Of a stretch of DNA of 64,000 bases, positions 8,829 through 20,566 are shown in pieces. The stretch is from Abelmoschus esculentus. Taxonomy: Eukaryota > Streptophyta > Magnoliopsida > Malvales > Malvaceae. The stretch's first letter is position 1. Each line of letters begins with the position of its first letter. The stretch is from NCBI GenBank assembly GCA_035048815.1, contig JAUCBN010000006.1, forward strand, positions 22,955,001-23,019,000. The letters are read 5' to 3'. The position numbers and the translations under genes are program-made. The notes under the pieces were generated by a model. That model saw nothing but the letters and a program-made list of their open reading frames with translations, searched no databases and was not told the origin of the DNA.

Positions 8829-10564
8829 ATGATCAAGCAGATACTGGGCAGGCTTCCTCGGAAGCCATCTAAGTCGTCCGAGAATCGTGAATTTGGGGGT
8901 TCATCTACTCCTCTGAGTAATCCTTCCCATTCGAGAAGTAGTGATATTGTGGATAATCCTAGGTTGCTAATCGACAATGCTCCTCTTTCTGGTCCTAATT
9001 CTACTACTTTTGGATATAACCATGGAACTCGACTCACCCAAGTTGTTGATCAAAAGCTTAATGGGAACTCCGGGACTGCTCCGTATGAAGCTCTACCGGG
9101 ATTTAAGGATGTTCCTAGCTCTGAGAAGCAAACCTTGTTTCTTAGAAAACTGAGTTTGTGTTGTGTTGTGTTTGATTTCTCGGACCCAATGAAGAACTTG
9201 AAAGAGAAGGATGTCAAGCGGCAGACATTACTTGAGCTTGTCGATTATGTTAGTTCCGCGAATGCAAAATTTGCTGAATCTGTCATGCAAGAAGTTGTAA
9301 AGATGATGTCTGTCAACTTGTTCCGACCCCTTACTCCGCAGCCTCGTGAACACAAGGTGCCAGAAGCTTTCGATCTGGAAGAGGAAGAGCCATTGGTGGA
9401 CCCTGCATGGCCTCACTTGCAAATTGTATACGAATTCCTTCTGAGATTCGTGGCATCTCCGGAGACTGATGCGAAATTGGCCAAGAGATACATTGACCAT
9501 TCTTTCGTTCTTAAATTACTGGATCTGTTTGATTCTGAAGATCCAAGGGAGAGGGAGTATCTAAAAACAATTCTGCATCGTATCTATGGCAAGTTTATGG
9601 TACACCGTCCATTTATCAGGAAAGCTATTAACAACATTTTCTTCCGTTTCATTTTTGAAACGGAGAAGCATAATGGGATAGCCGAGCTTTTGGAGGTTTT
9701 GGGAAGTATAATCAATGGTTTTGCCCTGCCACTCAAAGAAGAACACAAGCTGTTCCTTGTACGGGCGCTAATACCCCTTCACAAACCGAAATGCTTGCCT
9801 ATGTACCACCAGCAGCTGCTGTACTGCATCACGCAGTTTGTCGAGAAAGATTGCAAACTAGCTGATACTGTTATAAGGGGATTATTGAAGTACTGGCCGA
9901 TTACTAATAGTTCAAAGGAAGTCATGTTCCTTAGTGAACTGGAAGAAATTTTGGATTCTACTCAACCTACTGAATTTCAAAGATGCATGGTACCGTTGTT
10001 CCGCAAAATCGCACGATGTTTGAGCAGTTCGCACTTTCAGGTAATAGCTTTTAACTTTTCAAATCTCTCTTCATTTGCTATTGTGTGAATGCCATTGTCG
10101 ATTGTTTCATTTGCTTTTAGTGCAGCAGGAGGGATGTGTATTGTGTCCTTTACAGACTAATATCAGTTGCACACGTGATGTTTTCCGGAATTTCGGATCG
10201 TTGATGCTTGCTTTTACAGGTAGCAGAGAGGGCTGTGTACTTGTGGAATAATGATCACATCGAGAACTTAATCAGACAAAACCGCAGAGTCATACTTCCC
10301 ATTATTTTCCCTGCCTTGGAGCAAAATGGGCATAACCATTGGAATCAGGTTGTCCAGAACTTGACGCTTAACGTTCGCAAGACCTTTTCCGATGCTGATC
10401 CCGAACTATTCGAGGAATGCTCGAAAAAAATTCAAGAAGATAAAGAAAAGCTGAAAGAGACTAAAATGAAACATGAAGCCACCTGGAAGCGCATAGAAGA
10501 GATTGCTTCATCAAAAGCCAGTAACGGTGAACCAGTTCTTGTTCCTCATCTTCTACCCTCCTAA
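8829..10564 (+). CDS. PP2A regulatory subunit B' (B56 family)
   Basis: Two coding exons, 8829-10040 and 10220-10564, joined in phase 0 across a GT-AG intron (SSSHFQ | VAERAVYLW), giving 518 residues. After a variable serine-rich N-terminus (about residues 1-90), the HEAT-like B56 core runs to about residue 490: LFLRKLSLCCVVFDF, then EFLLRFVASPETDAK, RYIDHSFVLKLLDLFDSED and YHQQLLYCITQFVEKD. B56 subunits dock the PP2A A/C core enzyme and choose substrates carrying LxxIxE motifs; plant members act in brassinosteroid and stress signalling. The length and one-intron layout suit the theta/gamma/zeta clade, but I cannot assign the exact paralogue. It appears intact. Confidence 0.95.
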
Positions 10565-11142
10565 ACACCATGAATCAACCATTGCAGATCGACCCGACCC
10601 TAGTCAAGTGTTGATATCTTATATTGTTGCTGCCGGTTGCCGCTGTTCAAATGCTTAGAGAAGTTGCATACTCGATGCCGAGCCATTCGAAGTCCGACAC
10701 CCGTAGTTACTCATACAAATCAAATATAAGTTAGTATCTACTCCCTCTACATTTTAGCCATTGTTAGAGTTTGATATATTCAAGAATCATACAAACCAAT
10801 CTACAGTCACAGGTAATTTATGTTCTAAATTGTTTGTTCCTCACTTGATTGCATTTCTTACATATCTGTGTAATCTATCGGCTCATCTTTGTTTACAAAT
10901 GGAAACTTTCTTGGTGTGTTTTTGTTAATACAAATATTAACTTGAAGAATAATTACCTTGATAATCATACAATTTTTTAATATTTTTTTATATTTTAAAT
11001 TTAAATATTTTTGCATGGCTTAATTATTATTTAAAATTAAATTTTAGAGCATGGACGTTCGGATATCGCTACCCTGTTATTTAGATATTGTATATACAAA
11101 TATTCTTATAAAACAATACATGTTTTGATTTTAAAATTTATA

Positions 11143-11391
11143 CTCCTTCCGTCCTACAAATAATGTCTCTTATTGATTTTTTAAAAGTCAAATTTTTTAA
11201 ATTTTGATATAATTATATTAAATATTTTAAATAATTAAATTTTATAAAATATATATTTGAAATCTATTCTGTTAGAGGTTTCTAAAATATATATTTTTTA
11301 ATATTTTTATCAATTAAAATAATCATTAGTCAAAATTCAAAAAGTTTGATAAGAAAATCAATAAAGGACACTATTTTTAGGACATAGAGAG
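11143..11391 (+). mobile_element. Stowaway-like MITE, copy 1
   Basis: 249 bp flanked by TA on both sides (11141-11142 and 11392-11393). The 5' end CTCCTTCCGTCCTACAAATA and the reverse-complemented 3' end CTCTCTATGTCCTAAAAATA form terminal inverted repeats of the Tc1/mariner-derived Stowaway type (consensus CTCCCTCCGTCCC). The complementarity extends to 'ttattgatttt' on both sides. Non-coding and AT-rich internally. Confidence 0.85.
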
Positions 11392-12027
11392 TATTAATTT
11401 AATTTTAAAATGATTATAGTATTAATAACTGTTATAAAAGGTGATGATATGACATGCTAAATCGATGGATTAATACATCATTTGACCATTAATTGTAACT
11501 AAATTATTATTTTAATACCTTTCAATATTTATAATCAATAATTTTAAACAATTAAAATATAATCCTTATTTATTAATGAAATAAATTCATTATAATTTTA
11601 ACTTCACTATGGTTACTTTAATAATAAAATTTTAAATATAAAGATTAAATTTATTAAATTATTTTGAATTATAAAAAAATTAATAGAATTTGTAAGTTTT
11701 GAAGATTAAATATCACGTCCTTGTTTCATTTTTAATGACAACTTAGACTTATTTATCATAAAATTTTAATTAAGTTACATATAAATTAGTACTTTTAAAA
11801 AATAATAATATATTTATTTTAAAATCTATAATTGAGTATCATAATTATTCTTTTTTAAAATAAAAATTATCTGTTTATTCTTAAACTCATAACTAAGTTA
11901 TAGGATGCGATGTAATTTACTCTTAATTCTTCAACTTAAAATGAACTTCCACTTTGAGTTCTTTTAAAATAAAATTATTATTTAAATATTTTTATATTTT
12001 TAAAACAAAATTTAATGCAAAATAATA

Positions 12028-12286
12028 CTTTCTATGTCCCATAAATATTGTTTTTTATTGATTTTTATGGGGTCAAAATTTTTTAATTTGACTCTTGATT
12101 ATTTAAAATTTATTATTGATAAAAATATATAAAAAATATATTTTAAAAATTTCTAATCGAGTAGATTTTAAATATATAATTTATAAATTTTAATTATTTA
12201 AAATATTTAATATAATTATAGTCAAAGTTTAAAAAATTTAACTTTCAAAAAATTAATAAGAGACATTATTTATGAGATGGAAGAAA
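12028..12286 (-). mobile_element. Stowaway-like MITE, copy 2 (opposite orientation)
   Basis: 259 bp with TA at both borders (12026-12027 and 12287-12288). Ends are CTTTCTATGTCCCATAAATA and, reverse complemented, TTTCTTCCATCTCATAAATA. The reverse complement of the interior follows copy 1 through 'ttatattaaatattttaaat' and the 'gattagaaatttttaaaata' stretch, so it is the same family inserted the other way round, but more decayed at the tips. Confidence 0.75.
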
Positions 12287-12682
12287 TAATATTTTAGAAA
12301 GTAATAAAAAAATTAATACTAATCATTTTATAACTCTAATATATTTAAAAAATACTCTCAATTCATCATAGTTAAATAAATCTAATCAAACTTCATGCTA
12401 ATGTATTAAAAAGTTAATCTATTCCAAATCATTACATAAAAATTATGTCTAAGAATCTAACAACAACTCATAAAAAACAAACTATAAAAATAAATAAAAA
12501 CAAAACATGGTAAAATAATAGAGTGATTTTACCATATTTATGGTTTGAGTAGTTATTTATTCGATTTAAAACCTCAAACCAGACATTTTTTATGAAATCA
12601 AACCAGATATTTTACTTACAGGTTTTAGTAAGAGGAAGAAAGAAAGTTGGTATTTTGGGGGGCAAATTGTTGAAATTTCATT

Positions 12683-13981
12683 TCAACCGCTTCCAAGTAT
12701 TGCAAGTAATTCTTCATCACATCCAAATCCAGCCATATCTTCTTCCTTGAGATGAATCCAAGCTTCTATGCCATCTCCATCTGCAGTATCCATGAAAGCA
12801 ACCAGATTCTTGGCACTCAAGTTTGCAGAAGCCACCCACACTGGTTTTCCCCAACCAAAATCAGCTTCGTGCAGAGGAAACCTGCATAAGCTAGTGAAGA
12901 TAAAAGGGATGGTTTCTCCCTTATGGATACTACTTTCATCCCCTTCGTTCGTTTGGTGGAATAAATCCTCAGGGATCTCACCAGCCTGAAGTTTCCTCAC
13001 GTATTCTTTGTCGATTTTACTAATGGAGTCTCGCATCTGCTTAACAAGGCTACACCCATCGTCGTTTTCCTTATCCATGGAAGGAATTGCTGAAGCAACT
13101 CGAAAGATGTTCCCGAAAGACTGAGCTGGAAGCGGCGGATCGAATTTTGTACGTAAGTTAACTGTATGAAGAATCACGTAGGATCTATCTGGGCTTGATT
13201 TATTCTTGGTGGAAGCAATGAAACGACTCCATATGAAAGCGGACAGGGCCTCCACACGTGACGGCCGGATTTCATTACCAGCAGCATATTTTGCTCTAAT
13301 TTCCTCTATTTTAGATGAAGTAAAAACCACCCTTTTCGTCGCTATGTTCTTTTCACTCGTTTCAAACCTCGATTCCGGCTGTGGTATGTCCCGTGGGGGG
13401 AAAAGCTTTGCCGATATAAACTCAGGCAAAACTATGTTCTTCGTATCTCCACGAGCAATGGCCGCCCATGTATTCAAAAACGTGAAATACGACAAAGCGT
13501 CGCCGATTTTGTGTGAAATACACAACCCAATCCCGATTCCCCCACAGTCGAAAGTGTTGAACTGGATTCCCATCGGCAGTTCCTTAGCATCACCGAGAGG
13601 AAAAGGGAACAGTTTATTGAGTTCTTCAGGGGCTGGATTTTGTAAGAACTCCGAAAGTCTGCACTTGACCTGTGCTTCTTTGAAGGGAATCCCCTCGTCG
13701 TTGCAGTTGACGAAGGAGTTGTTTCTTATACGTCCTGCTAGGGGATAGAAGTGGATTAGGGCTTGGGAGATGGACAGTTTAAAGTGATGGAGATCGAGAA
13801 TGTTAAGGTTGTTAGTTTGGACTTTGGGATTTGTTTCTGTCGGGTAGAACAAGACCAGATGGTTATAAACAGGGTTTATTTGTTGATCGAATGAGGAGAG
13901 TTGGTAATGGCGAAGTGGTTGAGGAGTTGGGGAAGATGGCTTCACTGTCTCTTTGCATGTTTCTTCAACCTCGAGCTTCAT
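12683..13981 (-). CDS. BAHD acyltransferase (vinorine-synthase-like)
   Basis: A single-exon gene of 432 residues from MKLEVEETCKETVKPS. BAHD enzymes transfer acyl groups from acyl-CoA to alcohols or amines in specialised metabolism, in the cytosol. The catalytic HxxxD motif is intact as SHKIGDA and the structural DFGWG motif as DFGWGKP near residue 380; HYQLSSFDQQ and LIHFYPLAGRI are typical of the vinorine synthase-like clade. A longer in-frame start at 14047 exists, but its first codons lie in the TATA box at 14035-14044, so the ATG at 13981 is preferred; that gives an expected leader of about 30 nt. Substrate cannot be deduced. Intact. Confidence 0.93.
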   Translation of the reverse strand: MKLEVEETCKETVKPSSPTPQPLRHYQLSSFDQQINPVYNHLVLFYPTETNPKVQTNNLNILDLHHFKLSISQALIHFYPLAGRIRNNSFVNCNDEGIPFKEAQVKCRLSEFLQNPAPEELNKLFPFPLGDAKELPMGIQFNTFDCGGIGIGLCISHKIGDALSYFTFLNTWAAIARGDTKNIVLPEFISAKLFPPRDIPQPESRFETSEKNIATKRVVFTSSKIEEIRAKYAAGNEIRPSRVEALSAFIWSRFIASTKNKSSPDRSYVILHTVNLRTKFDPPLPAQSFGNIFRVASAIPSMDKENDDGCSLVKQMRDSISKIDKEYVRKLQAGEIPEDLFHQTNEGDESSIHKGETIPFIFTSLCRFPLHEADFGWGKPVWVASANLSAKNLVAFMDTADGDGIEAWIHLKEEDMAGFGCDEELLAILGSG

Positions 13982-14034
13982 GTTTAAGGCTATTTCCAAC
14001 GTGTTTGATGAGGATTTGTAGCTCAACACTTTGC

Positions 14035-14044
14035 TATATATATA
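14035..14044 (-). promoter_or_regulatory. TATA box of the BAHD gene
   Basis: TATATATATA on the minus strand, about 54-63 bp upstream of the chosen ATG (13981), placing transcription start near 14010-14015. Confidence 0.6.
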
Positions 14045-14047
14045 CAC

Positions 14048-15887
14048 GTAAAACTTTTACTTGTCTCAAGGTTGTATCATAATTACAAGATAATGTATAT
14101 TTATTATTTTTAATTATTAAATAATATATCATATAAATAAATTATTTAAGTTTAAGAAATTTGAGATATGATATATTTTTAATATGTAAAATTTAAATTT
14201 TAGATTTTAAAATTTATTATTAAAACTTAAAATTTAATTTTTTAATATTAAAAACATAAAATAAACGTCGAAAAGAGAATTTTTTTACCCTTATCTTGTA
14301 ATTGAATTTATTACGATAAAATTCAATATTAATTAACCTTACTAATTAAATATATTTTTAAAACAATAATAACTATATTAGATTATTAAAATAATAAAAA
14401 TATTAATGAAATTGTTGAAATCAATGAATATAATATTAAAGTTATGTTGAATTTGTGAGAGTGGTTTTTTCTTTCATGTTAGGTAGCAACTTGTTTAAGA
14501 CGATGATAATTGTATTATTTTTTTAGATATTATTGGTGTTTCAATTTTTTTAGGTCACTGTAACTCTCAAATTAGTTTTTTAGACAATGACAAGGGATTT
14601 TGTTCGAAAGTTTTAGCTAAAATGTTGGACTTTAGAAAGAGCTCATGCGACAAGCAACCTAGGAAGTATGAACAACCTACGGGATTTGTAGGTTTTAGGG
14701 GAAAATTTGTCCGATAAAAATTATTTGTCTTTTAATCGTGTATTTTTTATATTTTTTATTAAAAAATATAAAAAATTAAACTTTAAACACTAATCCTGAT
14801 TTTTATATTCTAGATCTTAAATCATATACCCTAAAAATACATTATGCCCCTAATTCTCTAAACTCTAACCATAACTATAAACATTGAACTCTAAATCCTA
14901 TACCTACTAATTTAAAGTGAAAGCACCAACAAAAATACGATTAGAAAGTCAATCATTTATAGAAATTTGTCCGGATAATGTATTTTTTTATGAGGTGAAT
15001 AGATTTTCCCTCCTCAAATATGAATAATTTAAAAAAATTATTCGAATCAAAGAACTTTACGAAATTTTCACGAAATTATGACAATTTTAGATAAATTTTA
15101 TTATCATATATAACAATTGCATGTATACTTATGAGAAAAAAAATCATTTTTTTCGACGACTTGAAGTAAAAATATATTTAAATTCATTAAAAATTTTAAT
15201 AATTTTTGCTAATTATCTTTATTTGGTGAAATAAAAAACCACCCATCTCATTGCATTAAAAAAATACTACAATATTATTTGGATAAAATCATCATAGTTT
15301 AAAATATTTGAAAACATATTTTACAATATAATATAATCTAAAAAAAATAAATAAAAAAAGTCTACAAGCTTATGGTCAGCTTGGCTTGTGAAACTTGAAG
15401 CCAAGTGTGAAGAGTATGCCATTTGCTTTGTCTTTTTTCTTTGCTCATTTTATAGCTTATATTTGACAAACTATTAAGTAGTTGTTGACAAACTGAGTAG
15501 AATATTCAATATTTTCTTTGCTGTCTATTTCTATTTCTTTTTCTTTGCTTATTTATAGATTTTATTAAAAATTCAAGAAATTTGAAAATGTTCTCGAGCA
15601 CTGTTTTTCTGAATTGATATTGATATGATATCGATTATATTAATATTATTTTTTTTTATTTTTAAATGTTTGACATTATTTAAAAATGTAGTTGTTATTA
15701 ATTAAATTTAGATATTATTATTACTGACGATGTAGCTATTTATAAGGTGAGAGGGTTATTGTCCCTCCAAAACTGTTTAATGTAATGATATTTTAGAGCT
15801 TTTGTATAACCGTGTCCCATAATGTTCCGAGTTCTAACATAACCATGTTCGTTTTTGTCTCATTTGCATGATTATGCATTGTCTTGA
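14048..15887. other. AT-rich spacer
   Basis: BAHD promoter side, then AT-rich DNA. About 14715-14950 is a second copy of the dispersed repeat at 6000-6255. No gene was recognised before the SDR remnant at 15888. Confidence 0.5.
14715..14950 (+). repeat. Dispersed AT-rich repeat, copy B
   Basis: Same block order as 6000-6255: a 'tttgtcttttaatcgtgtatttt' type start (shortened here), 'ataccctaaaaatacatta', 'tctctaaactctaacca' and 'tttaaagtgaaagcacc'. The two copies are in the same orientation. Origin unknown. Confidence 0.5.
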
Positions 15888-16372
15888 AGTGTTGGTTATT
15901 TGCATGTGGGAATTGGGATTGGGTTGGAAACTTCAAGAGTGCTAGCTCTTCCGGGCGTTCATGTTACCATCGGCTCAAGGAAACCGAAGGCTGCAAATGA
16001 AGCCAAAAGGATTATAGTGGCAGACATCGACACCGCCCGTGTCGATGTCTTGGAGCTCGATTTTTGTTCGATTAAATCCATTAGAGCATTAGCTGACAAT
16101 GTCATCGCTCTTATTGATCTTAACCTTCGTTTTAACATCTTGATATAATTCATGAGGCCCTTGATGTACATACACTTTTCGATTTCGATTTTGTCATGAT
16201 ATCTTATTAGTCTAGACTTGAAAGATCGTAACAGATTGATTCATCGCTCGATAATAATAAAGATTTTTACTACGTTGTTTGTCTCAGAAACAATGTCGAG
16301 ATCATGTTCCGTCTCTTTCATCTTTCTCAAGATGGAATTAGGGCCCAATTTGCAACTAATCATATTGGTAGG
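15888..16372 (+). pseudogene. Short-chain dehydrogenase (TIC32-like) pseudogene
   Basis: 15900-16145 encodes GIGIGLETSRVLALPGVHVT, then KAANEAKRIIVADIDTARVD and VLELDFCSIKSIRALADNV, clearly the NAD(P)-binding half of the plant TIC32/retinol-dehydrogenase-like SDR family (GxxxGIG nucleotide-binding turn altered to HVGIGIG). It stops right after FNILI, where the family continues NNAG. In another frame, 16304-16372 resumes with MFRLFHLSQDGIRAQFATNHIGR, the next block of the same family, so there is a frameshift or insertion of about 150 bp. The N-terminal exon, the catalytic Ser-Tyr-Lys region and the C-terminus are absent. The intron acceptor before the fragment has decayed (tttgcat instead of tttgcag). 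Confidence 0.85.
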
Positions 16373-17235
16373 CTCCAAGAAATTAGTAGGAAGAGTCTCC
16401 ATGTTTCCTTTTCGGTCTTTTTCTTTGCTGGTTATAACTTTTTGGTATTAGTCTCGGTCTTATTGGGTGTTCATTAAGTATCAGATTCAAAATTCAAGAT
16501 ACAATCCTAATTCCGGTCATAATCGGGACCTAAATTTTAGATTCAATCTCACTCACTAAAATTAATACAAAATAAAATTTTATCAGATCTTATCGAATGT
16601 GACAAAAAAACATCCAAGTCAAACCAACATTTTGTTTTGACTTGTACAAAATGAAATGTTGTATAGGGTAAGGTACCCCACATGTTCATGGCAAACCTAT
16701 TTCTTAAGCCCCTTAATTATTTGTCTGTTCTAATTCTGTGGCTCCGCAAATTCCCTCTTTCCCAGGCTTTCAAATTCAAATTAGCAGCCAAATTTAAGTA
16801 TTTTAATAAATAACAACTTTCCAGATTCTCTAAATCCATTAAATGCCCACATTTCCCCTTAATATTTTAAATATATTTGTTCTTAATCATCTTGTTAATA
16901 TCAGCATGAACTAGCCATAATCATTTTGAAACAAAATTTAAAAGGAATTAGACGTTGGTGGATTCATAGGAAAAACAAGTGAGGGTTAAAAGGAAAAAAG
17001 ACTCAAGCTTTAAAGCCAAACAGAAAAAAAGGAGCCTTCCTTTCTTACCATGAACCTATTGTTTTCAAACAACAACGGCTAGATTCGAAGAGGGGTGCGC
17101 GCCTGTCTTTGGTTTGTGTTTTTCACCAGCAGAGTGAGTGACTGTGAATCATAAGAGTGAACGACAAGAGCACAAGTGAGAAGGAAACTGGAGAAGAAAA
17201 GAAAAGAAAATCTGGGATTTTCTTCGTTTGGAGAA
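16373..17235. other. Spacer and promoter/leader of WVD2-like gene
   Basis: No coding similarity. AT-rich to about 17020, then a more balanced purine-rich leader before the start codon at 17236. Confidence 0.5.
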
Positions 17236-20200
17236 ATGGATGAATCGGCTTGTTTCGTTAGATCATTTTCTAATCCAGTAGATGTTTCGAGTGAAGTTAA
17301 AGAGGCAAGCTTTACGCCCCCCCTTTTTTTGTTGCTTAAATGGTTTCTCTTGATTCATTTTTTAATTGCATTTGTTTGGGTTATGGGGTTATTGGAAAAT
17401 GGGTACTCATGGGAGATCTGGAAAAAGAAAAAGAAAAAGAAAACATTAGGGGTTTTAATGGTTGTTTCCTTTCATTTTCTCGGTGACCAAACATAGTGTA
17501 CATGGAATTTCAATGGTTTCCCTAAGAAAATTTTCTGAATGTGCTGTTTTTCTCCATCAATTTTTGAGCTTCAAACTTTTTTTTTCTTTCTGTTTGAGTC
17601 AGGAAACTGATGGTGGATTTTGAATTACAGGATGGGCCGACTCATGACCCGATTCATGTTCTTACACAATCGATATCCTTCGGCAGATTTATGTCGGAAT
17701 CGTTGGCATGGGAGAAGTGGTCAACATTTTCTCACAATCGCTACTTGGAAGAAGTTGAGAAGTTTTCGAAACCGGGATCCGTTGCTCAAAAGAAGGCTTT
17801 TTTTGAAGCTCATTACAAGAAAAGAGCTGCAATGAGAGCAGCAGTTATGCTTGAGCAGGCAAATAATTTCACCAGTGATGCCTCTCAAGTGGGAACTGTA
17901 AATTCAGCTTCAGTCGAGCGATCACTGAATACGGAATTAGCCAATTTGAACACAGCTACGGCTGTGAATCAACTGGAGAAAGATGTTTCTGATGCTGTGA
18001 TGGCTGATACTACTGGTGCAGATGCAGGCAATCTTAATGTTGCAAGAGAAAATGATGTCACCGACGCCGAACAAGACCCGAAATTGATGGAAGATGTGAA
18101 TATGGAGGAATGTCGACAGGTTGAGAATTCGAAGGCTTTCAAAAATGGTGACATTCATGACAAGATTATGGCAACCCCAGCAATTTCCCCAAAGGTAATG
18201 TTTGTTTAAACAAGTTTCTGCTTTGTTCTTCCTTTAAATCGAGTTTTTATTCATGTCTGTCCTCATTATGGAACACTGCAGAAATGTGATGACCCGAGGA
18301 ACTCGACTTCATCAAGCAAGAAAAGAGGAACAAATTCTTTGTCAAAGTCATCTACTCCTGGTAGAGCATCCAAATCTCCATTACATCCTTCTAAACGACT
18401 GGCTTCTGGACAATCCAGGAATGATGCTGATGTTGCTGTGTCCACTGGAAACTCAAATGACAAGAAGAAAACAATGTCGAACCTGCTCCGCATTTCCATT
18501 AATTTTTCTTCCAGCTCCGGTAAAACTAATAAAACATCAGTAAGAATGTCAAGTGATAGTGCAAATACTCCAAAAACACCAACTAGGGTATTGAAGGAAG
18601 CTGCTGATCAAGAGAATTTAGCTCCTTCAAGCGAAATAAGACAATCAAGTTCCTCTTCCAAGTTATCCATTCATGGTGGAATATCCAAACGAGCAACTTC
18701 TAGAATCGGAAATAAGTCAAATAACCATGCTTATATTAGTAAGTATCCCTCATTAGACTCAAATGAACAGACGAGAATTACTCAAAAATCTGTTCACATG
18801 TCGATGAATTTCACTCCGAGTGCTGGTGAAGTCCCCAAAACATCGCCTAAGATATCCAGAGAAAGTTTGACTCCAACCAGGGTAATTTGTCTATCATGGT
18901 ATTTATATTCTGTTCTATTTGCTAATTCAAGAGTGGATGACAAAATAACATAATTATGTTTAGAAGTGAAAGATCATAATATTGTTTGTCATTTTTTTTA
19001 TTTAGAATTCGTTTTGAATGATGATGAGTTTCATTCACAAACTGCAGGCATCTGTTAATGCGGGTTCAAAGCATGCTTCGAAAGATCCACCACGAGATAA
19101 AAGGTAATCTTCACTCCTGAAATGAATTTGTTGAAACATTGTCAAATTGATTTCCCTTTAGCTGACATGATTAGACCTATATCTACAGAGCTATATCAGT
19201 AAATAATTCAGTTTCGGCTGCAGGAGAAAAGAGATGGCCATCCATCCCCAAGTAAGAGCGTATACTACATAACCTTTTACACGTTTCACATATTTTTTTC
19301 GGGAAACAATGGCTTCTGTATGTACCTGTTTCTCGATTTTACTTTATAGACCGGGCCTCATATGCTATTGACCTAACTATGGAAGTCCTTGTCTTACATG
19401 AACCTCATTACTATTCTGTATTGAATGTGTGGCAGCAGCTTGAAATCTTCGAATGCAAGTGGAACCAGCACAAGATCTTCAATTAGTTTATGTCCATTTA
19501 GTTTCAGGTGTGAAGAAAGAGCAGAAAAACGGAAAGAGGCAAGTCTTACCATTACATTTTTCTCATGCTTTATGTTGTCATGGTTTCAAATTGTACCAAG
19601 CTTAGTGTTTCCCTTGCCAATTCCAGTTCTTTAAGAAGCTTGAAAACAAAATGAATTCAAAGGAGGCAGAAAAATCACAAATGCAAATCACATCGAAGGT
19701 ATAACACAAGTGTAATTGATGAAACCCTGCAGTTCACGAGTCGAAGCTCCTAAATTTCAAAGAAGTGAACTAATTGAAGAATCATTTTGGATGAATTGCC
19801 TGATTTGATACAAGAGAATTCTGTTATACATTCGTACTCTATCTCTGTATGGTCATAATTTCATCTGCCGCTTTTGCTTGTGAAACTGATTTATGGCCTG
19901 ATATGATTTGCAGGAGAAAGCAAAGAACGTCCCGAATAAAATCAGGCAAAGCATTGACGTGAAAGCTAAATTAAATGAAGATTCATGTTACGAATCACAG
20001 ATCCCGCGCAATTATGTTAAGAAGGTTCTTAACTTGTAACTGATTTTTGTTTCACCCTGACAATGATACAATGGAATTAACCATGCTTCAACTTAAGATC
20101 CTGCCTTTTTATTATCTTGCACAGTTTCACCACGGGTTTAAAATTTCGTTCTCTATGCATCGAAATAGAATTACAGTTAGCCTCAAGTTACATTGTCATT

Positions 20201-20566
20201 AGCCTTAATAAAGATGTTCTATGTTTTCTACTGTGCTTACAGGCTACAGCCTACAGCCTATGTTGTCAAATTGACAGTAAATTTCATGCCTTGCAGATCG
20301 CTTCAAGTTGGCCTCAATCACTGAAAACCGGAAGGAAGACATTTCGCAGCACGACACAGAATGCAAACTCTAGATCTCCAAGGAGGCCTTCCATTACTAC
20401 TGAGAGCTCAAAGAATGGTTTAATGAAAAATAACAAGATCCCGGGGACCACATTGCCAAAGAACAGGCATGAAAATGCCTCCCCCAATATCCAGCTTTCA
20501 GTTGGCAAAGTGGGTATTCCATACAAGCATGATAATGGAGGATCAGTCAACGGTGGGTGCAGCTGA
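17236..20566 (+). CDS. WVD2-like (TPX2-family) microtubule-associated protein
   Basis: Eight coding exons deduced: 17236-17304, 17631-18194, 18282-18881, 19048-19103, 19436-19538, 19627-19698, 19914-20024, 20297-20566, total 614 residues. N-terminal block ISFGRFMSESLAWEKWSTFS with FSKPGSVAQKKAFFEAHYKK matches WVD2-like 7 proteins; the TPX2 C-terminal microtubule-binding segment follows as FSFRCEERAEKRKEFFKKLE, then a basic Ser/Pro-rich tail. The middle is disordered and Ser/Thr-rich. WDL proteins bundle and stabilise cortical microtubules. Introns 1 and 5 use GC donors (GAG|GCAAGC and GAG|GCAAGT); both are supported by reading phase and family continuity. The acceptor of exon 5 (19436) is a CAGCAG tandem, so one serine may be optional. 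The region between the microtubule segments is variable, so the middle joins are less certain. Confidence 0.85.

Larger units (their letters stand above)
10565..12682. other. Spacer between PP2A B' and BAHD genes
   Basis: 3' flank of the PP2A B' gene to about 10850, then strongly AT-rich DNA. It holds two Stowaway-like MITEs of the same family in opposite orientation (separate entries). No coding similarity seen. Confidence 0.6.

Noticed and set aside
13206..13748. 180-codon open frame on the plus strand
   Set aside because: Antisense shadow of the BAHD coding exon; no independent homology.
19225..19252. Candidate 28-nt exon (GAGAAAAGAGATGG..., ends before gtaaga) in the WVD2-like gene
   Set aside because: Good splice signals, but its inclusion breaks the phase with exon 19436; skipping it keeps the family sequence in frame.
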